A stretch of DNA of 64,000 bases from Escallonia rubra (Eukaryota > Streptophyta > Magnoliopsida > Escalloniales > Escalloniaceae). Below are positions 1-11,838 of this stretch, piece by piece. The notes below the pieces were generated by a model that saw only the letters and a list, made by a program, of their open reading frames with translations, was not told where the DNA came from and made no database searches. The position numbers and the translations under genes are program-made. The stretch is from assembly GCA_033065855.1 (NCBI GenBank), contig JAVXUO010001056.1, positions 62,001 to 126,000 on the forward strand, given 5' to 3'. Position 1 is the first letter of the stretch, and each line of letters starts with the position of its first letter.

Positions 1-634
1 AGACAGAATGAACATTTGCCCTAATTTGTTAAAATTTTTAGTGGATGCAACGTAATAAGCACCACAACGAGTGCTTTTGCACTTCTCCAATTCTGTTTTT
101 CTCCAAGAGACACTATAGTCTATCCATTAATTCTTTTTAACTTCGTAAGCTGAAAGATAGAAATATGTAACTTGGTATAACTTCTATAGTTAGGCATAGC
201 TATATGTAACAAACAGAAACCTCAAGAGTGCCGTGTACAATTAACCCCAATCGTAATAAACCTTGGGTCCAAATTCCTGTGGTTCAACGCCACAAAGCAG
301 AATCCATGTCCATATTCTACCCATAGGATTCTGCAACTTACAGATCTTTGGTCGAGAACCGATGAAGTGTGCTCATGCTGTTCTTTTGCATGCCAAGCGC
401 CGAAAGGGGTTAGGTCACCAAATAACTGTGCGAGAAGGGCCGAACGTCAATAATTTAATTTCGAAGAACCTCATCCTTCCCGGCACCGAAATCTATTTTT
501 TGATCTACAAGCGATAAAAGAAATAATTCACAATCATTTGTACAGAAAGCATTTCCCCCAAGCCCATCTCTGATAGAGGGCAACTACCCTGTCATGGTGT
601 AAATTACAGCTCCATCAATTCAGATCGTGATAAA
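1..634. other. Region 3' of the glycosylase gene, no gene recognised
   Basis: This stretch lies downstream of the minus-strand glycosylase stop codon and so should hold its 3' UTR. An open frame at 263-517 on the plus strand has no recognisable domain, no homologue I know and no splice context, so I do not call it a gene. Nothing else stands out. Confidence 0.4.
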
Positions 635-3600
635 TTACTCCGTGGATAAGTTCAAGTCATCAATGGCTCCTGCTAGCCCCAAGTCAGCTGCATCCCCGGT
701 TCGTTTCCCTTCTGCATTCGCCTTGAAATTGTCGTCTTTAACATTTGGCTCTCCTGCAGCTATACACTCTTGGAATCTGAAGCAACTGATGAGATGGTCA
801 TTTGTTATTCCAGCTACTTGCATGAACGAGTACACGACTGTAGGCCCTACCCCTCGGAACCCTCTTCTCACGAGGTCTTTGCTTATAACATCTGCTTTTG
901 ATGTCTTAATTGGAACTTGCCGGGGATAGCGGAACTGACCAACTGTTGCCTTATGGTTGACAAATCCCCATATATACTTGTCAAAGGACCCAAACTCTTC
1001 TATTATCTACATGATGAACACAGCACAGAAAATTAGACTGATGTCACGATACAGTTTATTGATTGTAATGTGTGGAAAATGCTAAATTTGAGCATGCTAA
1101 CTGTCAACAGGTGCAGAGTTGACAGAAATATACAGCAAGCGGAAATACCATCATTGGTAAACCATATTCTTTTACCAGAAGCATAATACCTCCAATCTCC
1201 CTCAGTTTCAAACATAAAGAAACCTTAACTAACCCAGTTCGTAGTGAGATTGGCTTCAACATAGAAAGACGACTAGCAGCATGCTACCTAACAACTAACG
1301 GGACAAACTTCCCATACAAATGAGAATGGTCCATAAGCAAAGTGAGGAATGCAAGAAGAAAGATAAAAATTGAAGGAAACAAGCACAAACCTTGCATATT
1401 TGCCGTGCATTCTCAATGATCCCTCGCAACTTGAGTTCTGAAAGAAGAGAGCTTGCAGGGCTTCCTGGTGTTACTGTCTTCTTCTCATTTATTTTTGACA
1501 TGGCAATAGGATCAAATTCCTGAAATACTTCCCTGAGTACAAATACAGGTCATTTCCGTTCACCTAAGTTGACAGCCCGTGAATGGCAGTTTTTTAATTT
1601 GATAAATGAATTCCTTTTTCTGATTCTAAAAAAAAAAAAAGTCTATACAAAGACTGTAATATGACCCATACCTAAACAAGTGCCTTTTATTTAGAATGGC
1701 AGGCCATGTTAGTTCCGCCAAAGCGGTGGATAAGCTAAGCAATTCAAACAGTTTCCTGCAAGAAGTCAAGGAGATTAGAAAATTAGCACAGAGAAAACAA
1801 AATAGTACTCTGAATAACATTGAATGGGCACTTACTTGTCATCATGGACAGGAACTCCCCATTCATCGTCATGAAAAGCCACGTAACAAGAATCTTTTGA
1901 AAAAATAACACCAATTAGCATTGTAACTGAAATAATATATTTAGGATGCCAGAGGACTAGTAGTGAATCTAATGATGATGTGATATAGGTACAATTCGTA
2001 TATTATATAGATACCAGCAACAAAAACAACAAGACCAGCAGCATTTGGCAAAAGAAGAGGTAAGGCTACCCTCCCCCTCAAGTTGAAACTATCCACTGTT
2101 CTTCATCTTCATCAGAATATATATAATGGGAAAAGTGCTCTCCCCACCCCACCAAAAGGAACAGAACAAGAGAGACAGAACAGGCATATCCCAGACTATT
2201 CTTCATAAATAGGTGGTGCCCCACAGCCAAAGAAAAAAAGTGGCCGTACTCTCTGTTGGACTTCTTGCACTAATTTCTAGTCCTATTGTATCTTTGCCTA
2301 TACTACAGCAATCCTTCGGCAATTAATAACTTGGTTCTGATTTTTATTTTGGTTTGCAAATTAGATATTTTTTTTAACAAATAAACCATGGACAACGCAG
2401 CGAAACGAAAGATAACTTGCTTCAAGGCACAACTCATCTGCGAAATCTACAAGAGCCATTTCGTCGCCTGGTAATTCCTCATTCAGTTAAGAAGAAATGG
2501 GACTCCAAGCAGAGTGAAGTTGAGACAAGGGAATCCGGTTCTCACCCGCCATTTAGCCAACATGATACCACCGTCTTTAGCTCTCTAGAACGCAGCAGCA
2601 TAAGAAATTATTCCTCCTAATGAACAGTAAATCACCTTCTACATATTTTTTGTGCCTGTTAACACGATTCTTACTTACAAAAGAAAAAGAAGGGGCAAAC
2701 TAAGAGACCACCAAGAAGAGAGAATCACAAAATTAGGGTGCACGTAAAGGCACAAAGATTAAGCTGCAACAAATGTCTCCAAAGATACGCGTGCCATTGA
2801 GGCCCTATCAATCAGTATTGCACATCAGGCATCAACCGTAAACGCTAGCAAGTCATCAGTATCATACACTCCGAAAGCCAGCATCTAATTACAGTCCTCT
2901 AAACCTAGAGAAACGATGGGCCATCTCTCAGGATTGGTCGATGACATTCTTGAACTTGATCTCATAAAGTAGTTCTCCATTTTTCATAACTAGGCTCACT
3001 AGTCTGCATCTGCATATATTCTGGGAAATTGCTGGTTTGTTTCTTTCATGCCCAAGTTACCTCAAACATTTGGATATAATGAACAGGAATTCTACAATCT
3101 GGACAAACCAAACGCACGTCACACACAATTGGCATTGTCTTGAGATATCTATAGGTTTCTAGGTATAAATTGAGGCCAGCGATTCTCTTTTCTTCCAAAA
3201 CAGGTCCAAAGATTCTTAGCCTTAGTTTCTATTTTTCCAGATGTATCATAAGGTTGGGGTTAATTAGAGGTACAGGAGCACAACATGACAGCGATCTAAA
3301 GGAAAGGTAACCGTGGGCCAGGGCGTGCATCTTAATATACTTAATCTGAAATGTCTTCGCACTGATTGACCATACCAAGTAATTCTCCATAATTTACGGT
3401 TGAATTATTCACATTTAAAAGCAACTGCATGCCAGAAATGCCTCCCCCATCCACATCCCATCAGTATTTCATGATTGCTCAATTTATTTGTCAAGGAAAG
3501 AAAAAAAAAATACGTTTCTGGAACTTTGTTTTCCAAAGTTTTGCAAACAATTTTGTGAGAAACTCGAATATGCAAAGCCTCATCTTGCAAATAGGTGCTT

Positions 3601-5290
3601 TTCATTGAAAAACACCTGAATGTGGGGGTATAGATATGTTGAGTTAATAAAGGCACCAAATATGTAATTTTTCACTTTTACATCCTCCACTAGACGGAGT
3701 TGCTAAGTGGCATTTGCGCTCATTAACATTTCTAATATATTTTAAGAACAAAGAATTCTTTTACTTTTTTTGCTTAGAGCTATAAGTCTATAACCATGTC
3801 ATCTATCCATAACTATGTCATATCGCACTTACCAGGAAAATACGACATTCTAAAGAAGACATCAGTTTTTTACCTACTGAAAATGATATAAAGAAGCACA
3901 GCTGAAGGAGAAAGGCTGCTCTAGTTAATATATAGGCAGAATGGGTGAATAGTAAACTTCCCAAAGAGTGACTTTAAACCTTGACTTAGATATATCTCAC
4001 TTAGAGAAGTTTTCTTGCACGAGCAAGAACATGGGACATAAACTACAGAAGTCATCCAAAACAACAAGATAGAGACAACACAACAACGAACCTTCACATG
4101 ATACTGCAATCAATTCACGAATGTTTAAGATACAAATGCCTGCACAGAGACGAGCATGCAATCATGCACACAAACACACATGCACTAACACACACAAAAA
4201 CACAAAACACACAAACTCACATATTCATTTAACATAATCACTGGTCCCCATGAACATGTATATGTTCATGCCTACATATACATAATTACCAACTCAACAT
4301 TCAAATTCACCAATTTGTTTTGCTGCACATTAGAAAGTGATAGTTTGGCATCTCAGATTTAGTTGTCGCAGTGTAACCAAGTGACATATTAGGCAGATCT
4401 TAACCATGACCGAATGAAGACAAGGAGGGCAAATATTCAGATTTCTCCTTTAGGTCAGTATAGTATGGCTTAAACTCTATTGCACAACATTTTAAAGCCA
4501 TCTAACCCGACTAATTAATAAGTATCACGTTCTAGAAACTCCTCACACGCAGAACCAGCACCATAACAAAGCTAGGGAAACAACACGAAAGTAATACCAA
4601 GTTTTCTTCTGCAATCCAATGAACTCTTAGTACAGTCTTCACATGTTTAGCATTTGTGACCAAAGGATCGAGTTAATGTTCCCATAACAAAGAATGATGC
4701 CCTCAACTGCCACAATCAATGCATTCACGAAGAGATCATAGTATGCAAAGACCTTGATAAATAGCCAACAGAGAGAAGAAAAACATACCAGTGTTTGGTG
4801 TCACCCAGGCACACCTTTTCTTGACGGCCGAACTTTCAACCTGAACAGCCGGTAAGCAGTCGGAATCAGCCTTCGGGGCGCATTGCTTCCTCCGAGTCGG
4901 CGTCAGAGTTGGGCTCCGTCTACTGATCCTCCCGGTAGATGGCCGGCTCTGCGATGAATCGGACGAGGCGTCGGACGAGCACGACGCGTTCAGAGACAAA
5001 TTCGACAAGTTTGACTTCAGTACCTTCAATACTTTCTTGTCCTGCTGCCTCAGAATCGAAGGCACGGAGCTGAAGTTCGGTGGAGACGGCGATTGATTGG
5101 AAACTGCTAATGACGGTGCTTTCTTTCCTTTCGCCTCGCCGATTTCGTGCGATTTCTCGACATTGCTCTTCGGCTTAGAGGCCGGCTTACGGAGTTCTAC
5201 CGATCTGGCCTTGTTTCCGGCCGGTCCGAGGACCGGTCGGGGTTCGGATTCGGGGCAATTCATCGATCTGACTCGCGGTGGACCCGACAT
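635..5290 (-). CDS. DNA-3-methyladenine glycosylase I (Tag family), 5 exons
   Basis: Predicted base-excision repair glycosylase that removes alkylated adenine from DNA. Exons on the minus strand are 5290-4789, 1893-1836, 1755-1672, 1532-1391 and 1006-635; they sum to 1158 nt (385 aa) and every junction has GT and AG. Residues 1-160 are a Ser-rich, basic, low-complexity extension typical of plant homologues. The Tag domain follows, with KRCAWVTPNT, CYVAFHDDEWGVPVHDD, FELLSLSTALAELTWPAIL and, near the end, FRGVGPTVVYSFMQVAG and NDHLISC. The Cys of KRCAW, the His of FHDDEW and the His and Cys of DHLISC match the four zinc ligands of E. coli Tag. The position of the E. coli catalytic Glu (E38) reads Ser and Tyr16 reads Phe, by alignment from memory. 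Intron 1 is 2.9 kb. Whether it acts in nucleus or organelle cannot be judged from sequence. Confidence 0.93.
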
Positions 5291-6686
5291 TGAATAAACT
5301 AGGGTTAGCCAAGATGTAGCTAGTAGTTAGGGCAGAAATGCCGCCAGTGCTGAGATATTGGTGAAGGTGAGGAGTTGCATTGTGGATGTGCAGTGGGGAA
5401 ATGCAGCGAATCGGAATTCGGAGCTCTCTGTATTGTGAAGAGACACGAAAATTTGAAGTTAGTGAGGAGCTAAAAGTAGTGACAACTGGTTTCTGGAACC
5501 CTAGATGAGGAGCTGAGGGATTTGGATGGCGGTGGTGCGGTGGGGAAGGTGGCAGTGGTGGTGGTTGCCGGCCGGTGGCCGTGCCGGGAGTGTGTGGGTA
5601 ATCGATCGGAGAGAGAAGACTTCACGACGGCCAGGAGAAGATGTTTCTAGAAAAAGAAAAAAAAAAAAAAAACTAGTGTGTATTCTACTGTGTTGTGATC
5701 TTGTGTATGAATTTGTCGGGAAGATTTAAGAACCGTAGCCCGTAAGGGAGTGACACATCAGCTTTTGAAGTGAGCTCACTGGGCCAGCAAACCCGCCCGC
5801 ACCGGTCATTCCGGTCCGATAATGTTTAGTACTACCAACGATGTAAGTGATAAAGTAAAAGAATTTTGAACGACAAACAAAGTTATTAAAGTTTGTGACA
5901 CTTCATAAGATAGTTTTAACAATAAGGTCTACTAATGTTTTGTGTTTTGTTCGGCACTAGAGTACCATCAAGAACTTTGCCGCATGTCGGCCCTACCCTG
6001 CTCGAAAGGGCGCGTAGGTCAGTTGGCACGGACTGTCCAGCTTAACCAGAGGTCTCGAGTTCGAGCCCTGGGAATGCAGTTCGAGCCCTGAGAATGCAGC
6101 TGCGTTAAAATTTGATGGGAAGAGCTTTGCCGTCCATGTGGTCCGACCCAACTCGAAAGGTGTGACAAACTTTATCACCCTTTTTCGACCAAAAAAAAGT
6201 ACCATCAAGAATATTATTGAATTTTTAGGAACGACTTTTGTTAATGAAAACGAGTTTGATGAGTTGTGTAAACTTTAAACCGTTTTAAAGTGAGAGTAAC
6301 AAATCCCGATCACCTTATCTTGTTAAGCATAACAATATTGAGGAATGTTAGCCTTTAATCCTTTACACTCGCATATTTTTGTTCGTACGTAATTGATCGG
6401 TAAAATCTTAATATTTATTTGTTTTAGTACATTATTCATCGACAAATGAAATTGAAAACAAAAACACCACAGAGCGTTGATCTCGGAAACTTGTTTATAC
6501 AGATATTGCCAAACACTATCCATCCCAAAAAATGTACGAGGCAAGAATGGAAGTGAGAACTGAGGGACCAACCTATCCAACCACCTTCCACACATTCAAA
6601 TCCCAACCTCTGCTTGTGCTATTGTACAAGCATCTTCGTACCCATATAACCAAGAACACCAAGAGGAAATGGACTGAAGTGTATCC
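5291..6686. other. Divergent intergenic region between the glycosylase and PNSB1
   Basis: About 1.4 kb holding the 5' ends and promoters of two divergent genes. It contains a 16-18 base A run near 5655-5672 and the SINE at 5975-6197. The short frames here have no recognisable product. I could not pick confident TATA boxes for either gene. Confidence 0.5.
5975..6197 (+). mobile_element. tRNA-derived SINE with 14-bp target-site duplication
   Basis: The element is flanked by the perfect direct repeat AGTACCATCAAGAA at 5961-5974 and 6198-6211 and ends in an A-run just before the right copy. Inside are a pol III box A (TAGGTCAGTTGG, 6015-6026) and box B (GAGTTCGAGCCC, 6057-6068) spaced as in a tRNA. 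Just after box B the unit GTTCGAGCCCTG-GAATGCA is duplicated in tandem, giving a second box-B-like motif. Target-site duplication, tRNA-like head and A-rich tail together define a SINE. It lies between the divergent glycosylase and PNSB1 promoters. Confidence 0.85.
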
Positions 6687-9600
6687 ATGGCTACGACTTC
6701 TTTACTACCAAAATCCATCTCACCCTTCCTCTCAAACCCAGCTTCAATTCCCCCAACCCACTTCACCAATGTCTCCTTCCTAAACAACCCATCAGACCAA
6801 TCTTCTTACACCACCAAACCAAGCACTACTCGACCAAATGCCAAGAAGAACCCCTGGCTCGACCCTTTCGACTATGGCGATGACCCGGAGATGGAGTACG
6901 GGTCGTTTTACTCGGAGGGCAAGCAAGACGAGGACCCCAGGCCACCTGATAATCCCGATAGCCCATACGGGTTCCTTAAGTTTCCGATGGGGTACAGTGT
7001 GGAAGTTGCTTCACTGGGATTGAAGATTAGGGGGGATGTTCGGAGGTGCTGCTGCGTGATTTCTGGTGGGGTTTACGAGAACTTGCTTTATTTTCCCGTG
7101 ATTCAGCTGATTAAGGATAGGTACCCCGGTGTTCAGGTGGACGTGATTGCGTCGGCCAGAGGGAAGCAGACCTATGAGTTGAACAAGAATGTGAGGTGGG
7201 CTGATGCTTATGATCCTGACGAGGACTTCCCTGAGCCTGCAGATTATACTGACATGATTGGCATTATTAAGGTTTGGAATTATAGACATTGTCTCCATTA
7301 CCAATGATCATATACATGTAGTGTCATTGTTTATGGCGGTTACTTTGTTATACTAGATACACTGCTAGAATACTTGTCTGCTATACGCATTGCTTATCTG
7401 CATTTGTGTTTTGTGCATGCTACTTGTTTGTGTTCGCGTCTAGCCATACGCCAATGTTGGTCGAACCCATGACGCGTAAAGCCAAAAGAACACCATAAGA
7501 CTTGAGATTTATTTCCTTATAATCCCACTTTGTGAGATGTTACAAAAGGGGGATGAAAACACGTGAGGGACAGGGAGAGACACATCTCTCAACCTTCCCC
7601 GTAGCTTGCTAGATCAAAAGAAAATGACTCTTGGACGATGGAAATATGGATTGGGCTTGCATAGTCTCATTCACTGAGGGTCGTTTGCTCGTGATGTTCA
7701 TTGCACGTGAAATAGCAATTGAGATTCTAGAGATTGGTGTACTGATTTTCCGTCTATATGCAATGTACGTGTTCACGCACACCCGTATTCAGTTAAGTCT
7801 CAAATACCCTCACTAGTGATTAATAGTTATGCACCATAGAATTTCAAGTGTCCCTCTTGCTCAAGAAGTGACCTATACTGTTTCATCCTAGCTATGAGCA
7901 GAGTGCCACAGAAACGGGGCATGGCTGGTGTCACCTGTGCGTAGAAGACCTGGAAAGCGTGTAGAAGGCCCAACGAGAGAGAAAAAAAGGATCAAACCTG
8001 ATTCCTGCCGTTGAGTTCGTTTCTTTGAAAATACCCGTGGTTTCAAACTTAGAAAAAAAGTAAGTGGTGGTGCTGATCCGAAAATCTGCTGACGATATGC
8101 TACTTTTTTGGCTTTGATGCTCTTGATTTTTCAACACCCCAATGATGTTTAGGTAGGGATTAGAAATCACATGAGCAATTCCCTTTAAAGTTGCTGCATC
8201 ATCCTAGAGATACTCATCCCCTCCTCGCATACTAGGTGCATGAAGTATTCACTTCCGAAATAAACTTGGAAAACATATTTTAGAGCTTGCTTGGGCCCTG
8301 AGATCACTACGGGGATTGGTTCCTACTTAGATATCAGGAGGGATCCAATGTTTAGATGGAGTTGTGATGAGTGTCACCTTGTGCTCGCTTGCAGGGTAGG
8401 TACTACGATATGATCTTATCAACCAAACTGGCAGGGCTTGGGCATGCAGCATTCTTGTTTATGTCAACGGCCCGAGACAGAGTTAGCTACATATACCCCA
8501 ACGTGAATGCTGCAGGAGCTGGACTACTTCTATCAGAAACATTTACACCAGATAGTATGAATCTCTCAGATGGTGGATATCACATGTGAGTTTTATTACC
8601 AGAATACTAATTTTTGTAGACATGCACCTATCCAGTGTAAAGATATCTATACACAGATTTTGATATGAAACTTGTGCTTGTTAGTTAGCAATCTGCAGCA
8701 GGGAGAGTTTCTAAAGAGTTTTTGAACTCCCGATAACGCTAAAATACAAACATTAGTTAAATCATGCGTAAATGTTTGGCAGGATTTTGATTCTGTTTGA
8801 AAGGATAGTATCTGACAGGCTGACAGCGTTCCTTATCGACTTTGTCCTGTATAGGTACCATCAAATGATCGACTGGTTGGGGAGACCAGGTCGCAATGTA
8901 CCAAGGCAGGCCGTGCCCCCACTAAAAGTATCGATCTCTAGGAAACTGAAGGAGTTTGTAATGGCAAAGTATAAGAACGCTGGTGCAGAGAAAGGGAAAT
9001 ACATTGTCATTCACGGTATACAATCAGATTCAAAAGCTTCTATGCAGTCCAGGGGAGACACTGATAGCTTGCTACCCATCAACTTGTGGGCGGAAATAAC
9101 CAAAGCAATAAGGTATTAGACTTGTTGTTTTTCTTCGTAAAATTCCAAGAATACGCAGGATTATGCACGACTAGAGTATCCCATTTCCTGAATGCTTCGT
9201 AGTTGATCTTATTTGGCTGCTTTCAGCAAGAACTGTACACTTATGTGAAAGGAGTACTAAATAGATCCTAAGATATTATCTTTTATGGTCTGTCATGTCT
9301 ACAGGGGAGTCCGTCCAGTCTTTGTCATTCCTCATGAGAAAGAAAGAGAAAATGTGGAGGACGTTGTTGGTGAAGACGCCAGTATCGTTTTTATCAGTAC
9401 CCCTGGACAGGTATGTCTTTCGGCATCCATTAGTTTAGAGAGCCCAAACAACTATCAACTCCTGCTTCTGGTCTAACAACAGTTACCTCTCTAGTCATTC
9501 ATAGAGATAAACAAATGGTGATCTTTTGAGACAACTAACCAAACACTAGGTTCGCTCATTATATGTTCCACTTCATGAAAATAATCCTGTAAGAAACCTC

Positions 9601-10136
9601 ACCCAAAAGACAGTACATTCTCGCATGAATGGTTCTGGGAAAGCAGCAATTTTGCATGTAAGTTTGATGAACATAACAGCAAGCAATGGTCATTTCTGAT
9701 TGTGGTCTGTGTCTCTCTGGTATAGTTGGCTGCTCTTATCAATGACTCGATTGGGGTAATAGCTACAAACACAGCAGCTATCCAGCTTGCACATGCTCGC
9801 GAAAAACCCAGGTACTTCTTCTGTCGAATCAGCTCGTTTGCTAACTTACCTTGGCCAAACCTCAATTTACGTTCCTGCTCGACCGTCACTTGCATTGACA
9901 TGACTGTAACATGTACCTACTTTAAGAACTAGACACTAACAAAGTTGTGCTTCTGGTGCCTTTTCAACAGCGTCGCATTGTTTTGCTCGGAAGAGAAGGG
10001 GAAACTTTTTGTCCCAAACGCAGAGGAAAAGAGATGCATAGTTCTTTCATCGAAGACGGGGAAGTTGATAGATATAGACATCGAAGCTGTTAAGAATGTT
10101 GTTCCAGTCTTTGAATTGCCTTTGGCTCTTGTATAG
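6687..10136 (+). CDS. PNSB1: Photosynthetic NDH subunit of subcomplex B 1, chloroplast, 6 exons
   Basis: Predicted nuclear-encoded subunit of the chloroplast NADH dehydrogenase-like complex (NDF1/NDH48 in older names), needed for cyclic electron flow around photosystem I. Exons are 6687-7271, 8395-8585, 8855-9112, 9305-9410, 9726-9811 and 9971-10136; total 1392 nt, 463 aa, all with GT-AG junctions. The first 50 or so residues are rich in Ser, Thr and Pro with few acids, as expected of a transit peptide. Family hallmarks are NPWLDPFDYGDDPEMEYGS, RPPDNPDSPYGFLKFPMGY, LKIRGDVRRCCCVISGGVYE and LSTKLAGLGHAAFLF. The segment LAALINDSIGVIATNTAAIQ resembles the nucleotide-sugar motif of GT-B heptosyltransferases. 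Length fits the family. The ATG has a good context and follows the first stop-free stretch. Intron 1 is 1.1 kb with nothing recognised inside. Confidence 0.95.
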
Positions 10137-10996
10137 CAAACAATGCTCCCCTGTCATTTGGATTTAATTCTCTTCTAACGGTATACTGCACAGTCCACCT
10201 ACGGCAAGAACGCCTTTACACTCACATTTGCTTATGGAAGTTGGCTGCTGAACCCATTTGTAATTAATTCCCAATTCAAGGTATATTCGCGGGCAAATTG
10301 CGGTTGGGAGGTCCAGAATTTATGCAAGAGCGAGTACCGAGATCCTAACACCAACTTAATGATAGAAATTGATTTTTTTTTAAAAAAGCTATAAATAAAA
10401 GCCATTTGAGATTTACTACTTGCGAACGTTTTGACGTGATAATTTCAATGGCTTTAGCGACCATTGTAGAGCTCAAATGTCATTTCCCTAAGACTATTAC
10501 GACCCATCGGTACCTCAACGGTTAAAGGCGCAGGTTTAGAAGGCCAGACTTTTGAGATGATGTAACTATTAACATTTAACAGCTAGAAAAGCAAACTACT
10601 GTTACTGAATAGCACTCCTGAAGGGGGATCCTGCCCATATGATGAAACCCCTCGAACGCTTTCGTGGTAGCGTATAACATGTTGAAGCACCACCCACCAC
10701 CGTCCAAAGAGACACCAGGGTTTTAGAATATTCTTGGTCTTGCAAAAAATAACCAAGAAGGTGAGGCTTATTTTATAGCAAAGTTATCGTGTATAGTAAT
10801 ATTCCGTGGGGGGTAGCCATAGTTCAGTCTAGACAAGAACTGGCTGCCTATTTCGGGTCCTGCGTCTGTATTTTCTTCTGATAAGATAACCCTGATACAG
10901 AGAGCACAATTTCCTCAACTTTATACAGCTTTGAGAGTTCTCATATTTTATAAACAGAGACAACTGCGAAAACAACCAACAAAACAATATGGTGTA
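10137..10996. other. PNSB1 3' flank
   Basis: This is downstream DNA of PNSB1, which converges with PLMT. No coding region, tRNA or clear repeat is visible. The phrase AACAATATGGTGTA near the right end is the left copy of the duplication around the next retroposon. Confidence 0.4.
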
Positions 10997-11448
10997 TTGG
11001 TTTGCTGTCCGGTTTTACGTTTGTCTCGTGGTTTAGGTGTCAATGCTGGGGGAATTTTATGCACCAGGCAAGGTTGACTGCTTCTTGGCTTTGCGCAGTG
11101 ATCCCTTTGGGTGTCAATTACGCCTTTGATTATTCGTCCGGCTCCAGTTGTCTTCCTCATTGTAATATTTATGTCATTGTGTTTATGTTCGTGTTTTGTT
11201 GTATTTAGTTTTAAAATTGTACTTGTAATCCCTAGCAAGTTACGAAAAAAGTTAGGCTAAAGTGTAGGATATACTCTGCTTTAATCTAATTATAATTTGT
11301 ATAGGGTTGTTAGGCTTGTTGTTAGTCTATAGTGTTATTTGTAGCAATTGTTATTACCTTTCCTGTCTGTAAAATAGTTGATCTAGCCGGGACGGCTTGT
11401 AAAAAATTTTTATATATGAAATATTTCTCCTCTTAACCAAAAAAAAAA
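10997..11448 (+). mobile_element. 5'-truncated poly(A) retroposon with 16-bp target-site duplication
   Basis: The insert is bounded by AAAACAATATGGTGTA at 10981-10996 and 11449-11464 and ends in an A-tract (11439-11452) on the plus strand. Its 3' part (from about 11226) is clearly related to the 3' part of the element at 61930-62161: both carry AGTGTAGGATAT, TGTCTGTAAAATAGTTGAT, TAGCCGG-ACGGCTTGTAA and ATATTTCTCCTCTTAA before the tail. No reverse transcriptase is encoded. This is best read as a short LINE-mobilised copy. A third partial copy of ACAATATGGTGTA follows at about 11474. Confidence 0.8.
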
Positions 11449-11464
11449 AAAACAATATGGTGTA

Positions 11465-11838
11465 AAGCAAATCACAATATGGTGTAGATTTGCAGACATA
11501 AATTGAAAACTGAAAGTAAAACCCAATCCTTTGCCATCAAGGTGCTCAACACCAATCTCTCATTCTCAGAATTCAGAATTGTTCAAGCTGGGGAATCATC
11601 GTAAGGATGCACATAACTCAGAGATATTTAACGCAGGATGGCGAACGATCATAAGTTTGATGAATTTTTTTGTGCACTAGTCAATGCGATTGACGAGGCA
11701 GATGAATAAAGCTAACAAAATTTGATGTTCCGCGGAAAAATTAACCACCACGTCACCTTATGCAGAAAAGAGAAGCAAAATGAGAACTTTCTGGGGCATT
11801 ATTAGCTCCAACTGGCTGGTTAGTGTCAACCGATGGGT
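11465..11838. other. PLMT 3' flank
   Basis: This is downstream DNA of the minus-strand PLMT gene, presumably including its 3' UTR. No other feature was recognised. Confidence 0.35.

Noticed and set aside
263-517. 84-codon plus-strand frame
   Set aside because: No recognisable domain, no splice context and it lies in presumed 3' flank of the glycosylase; treated as chance.
6015-6068. Possible tRNA gene
   Set aside because: Box A and box B are present but no cloverleaf or acceptor stem forms; duplication and tail make it a SINE.
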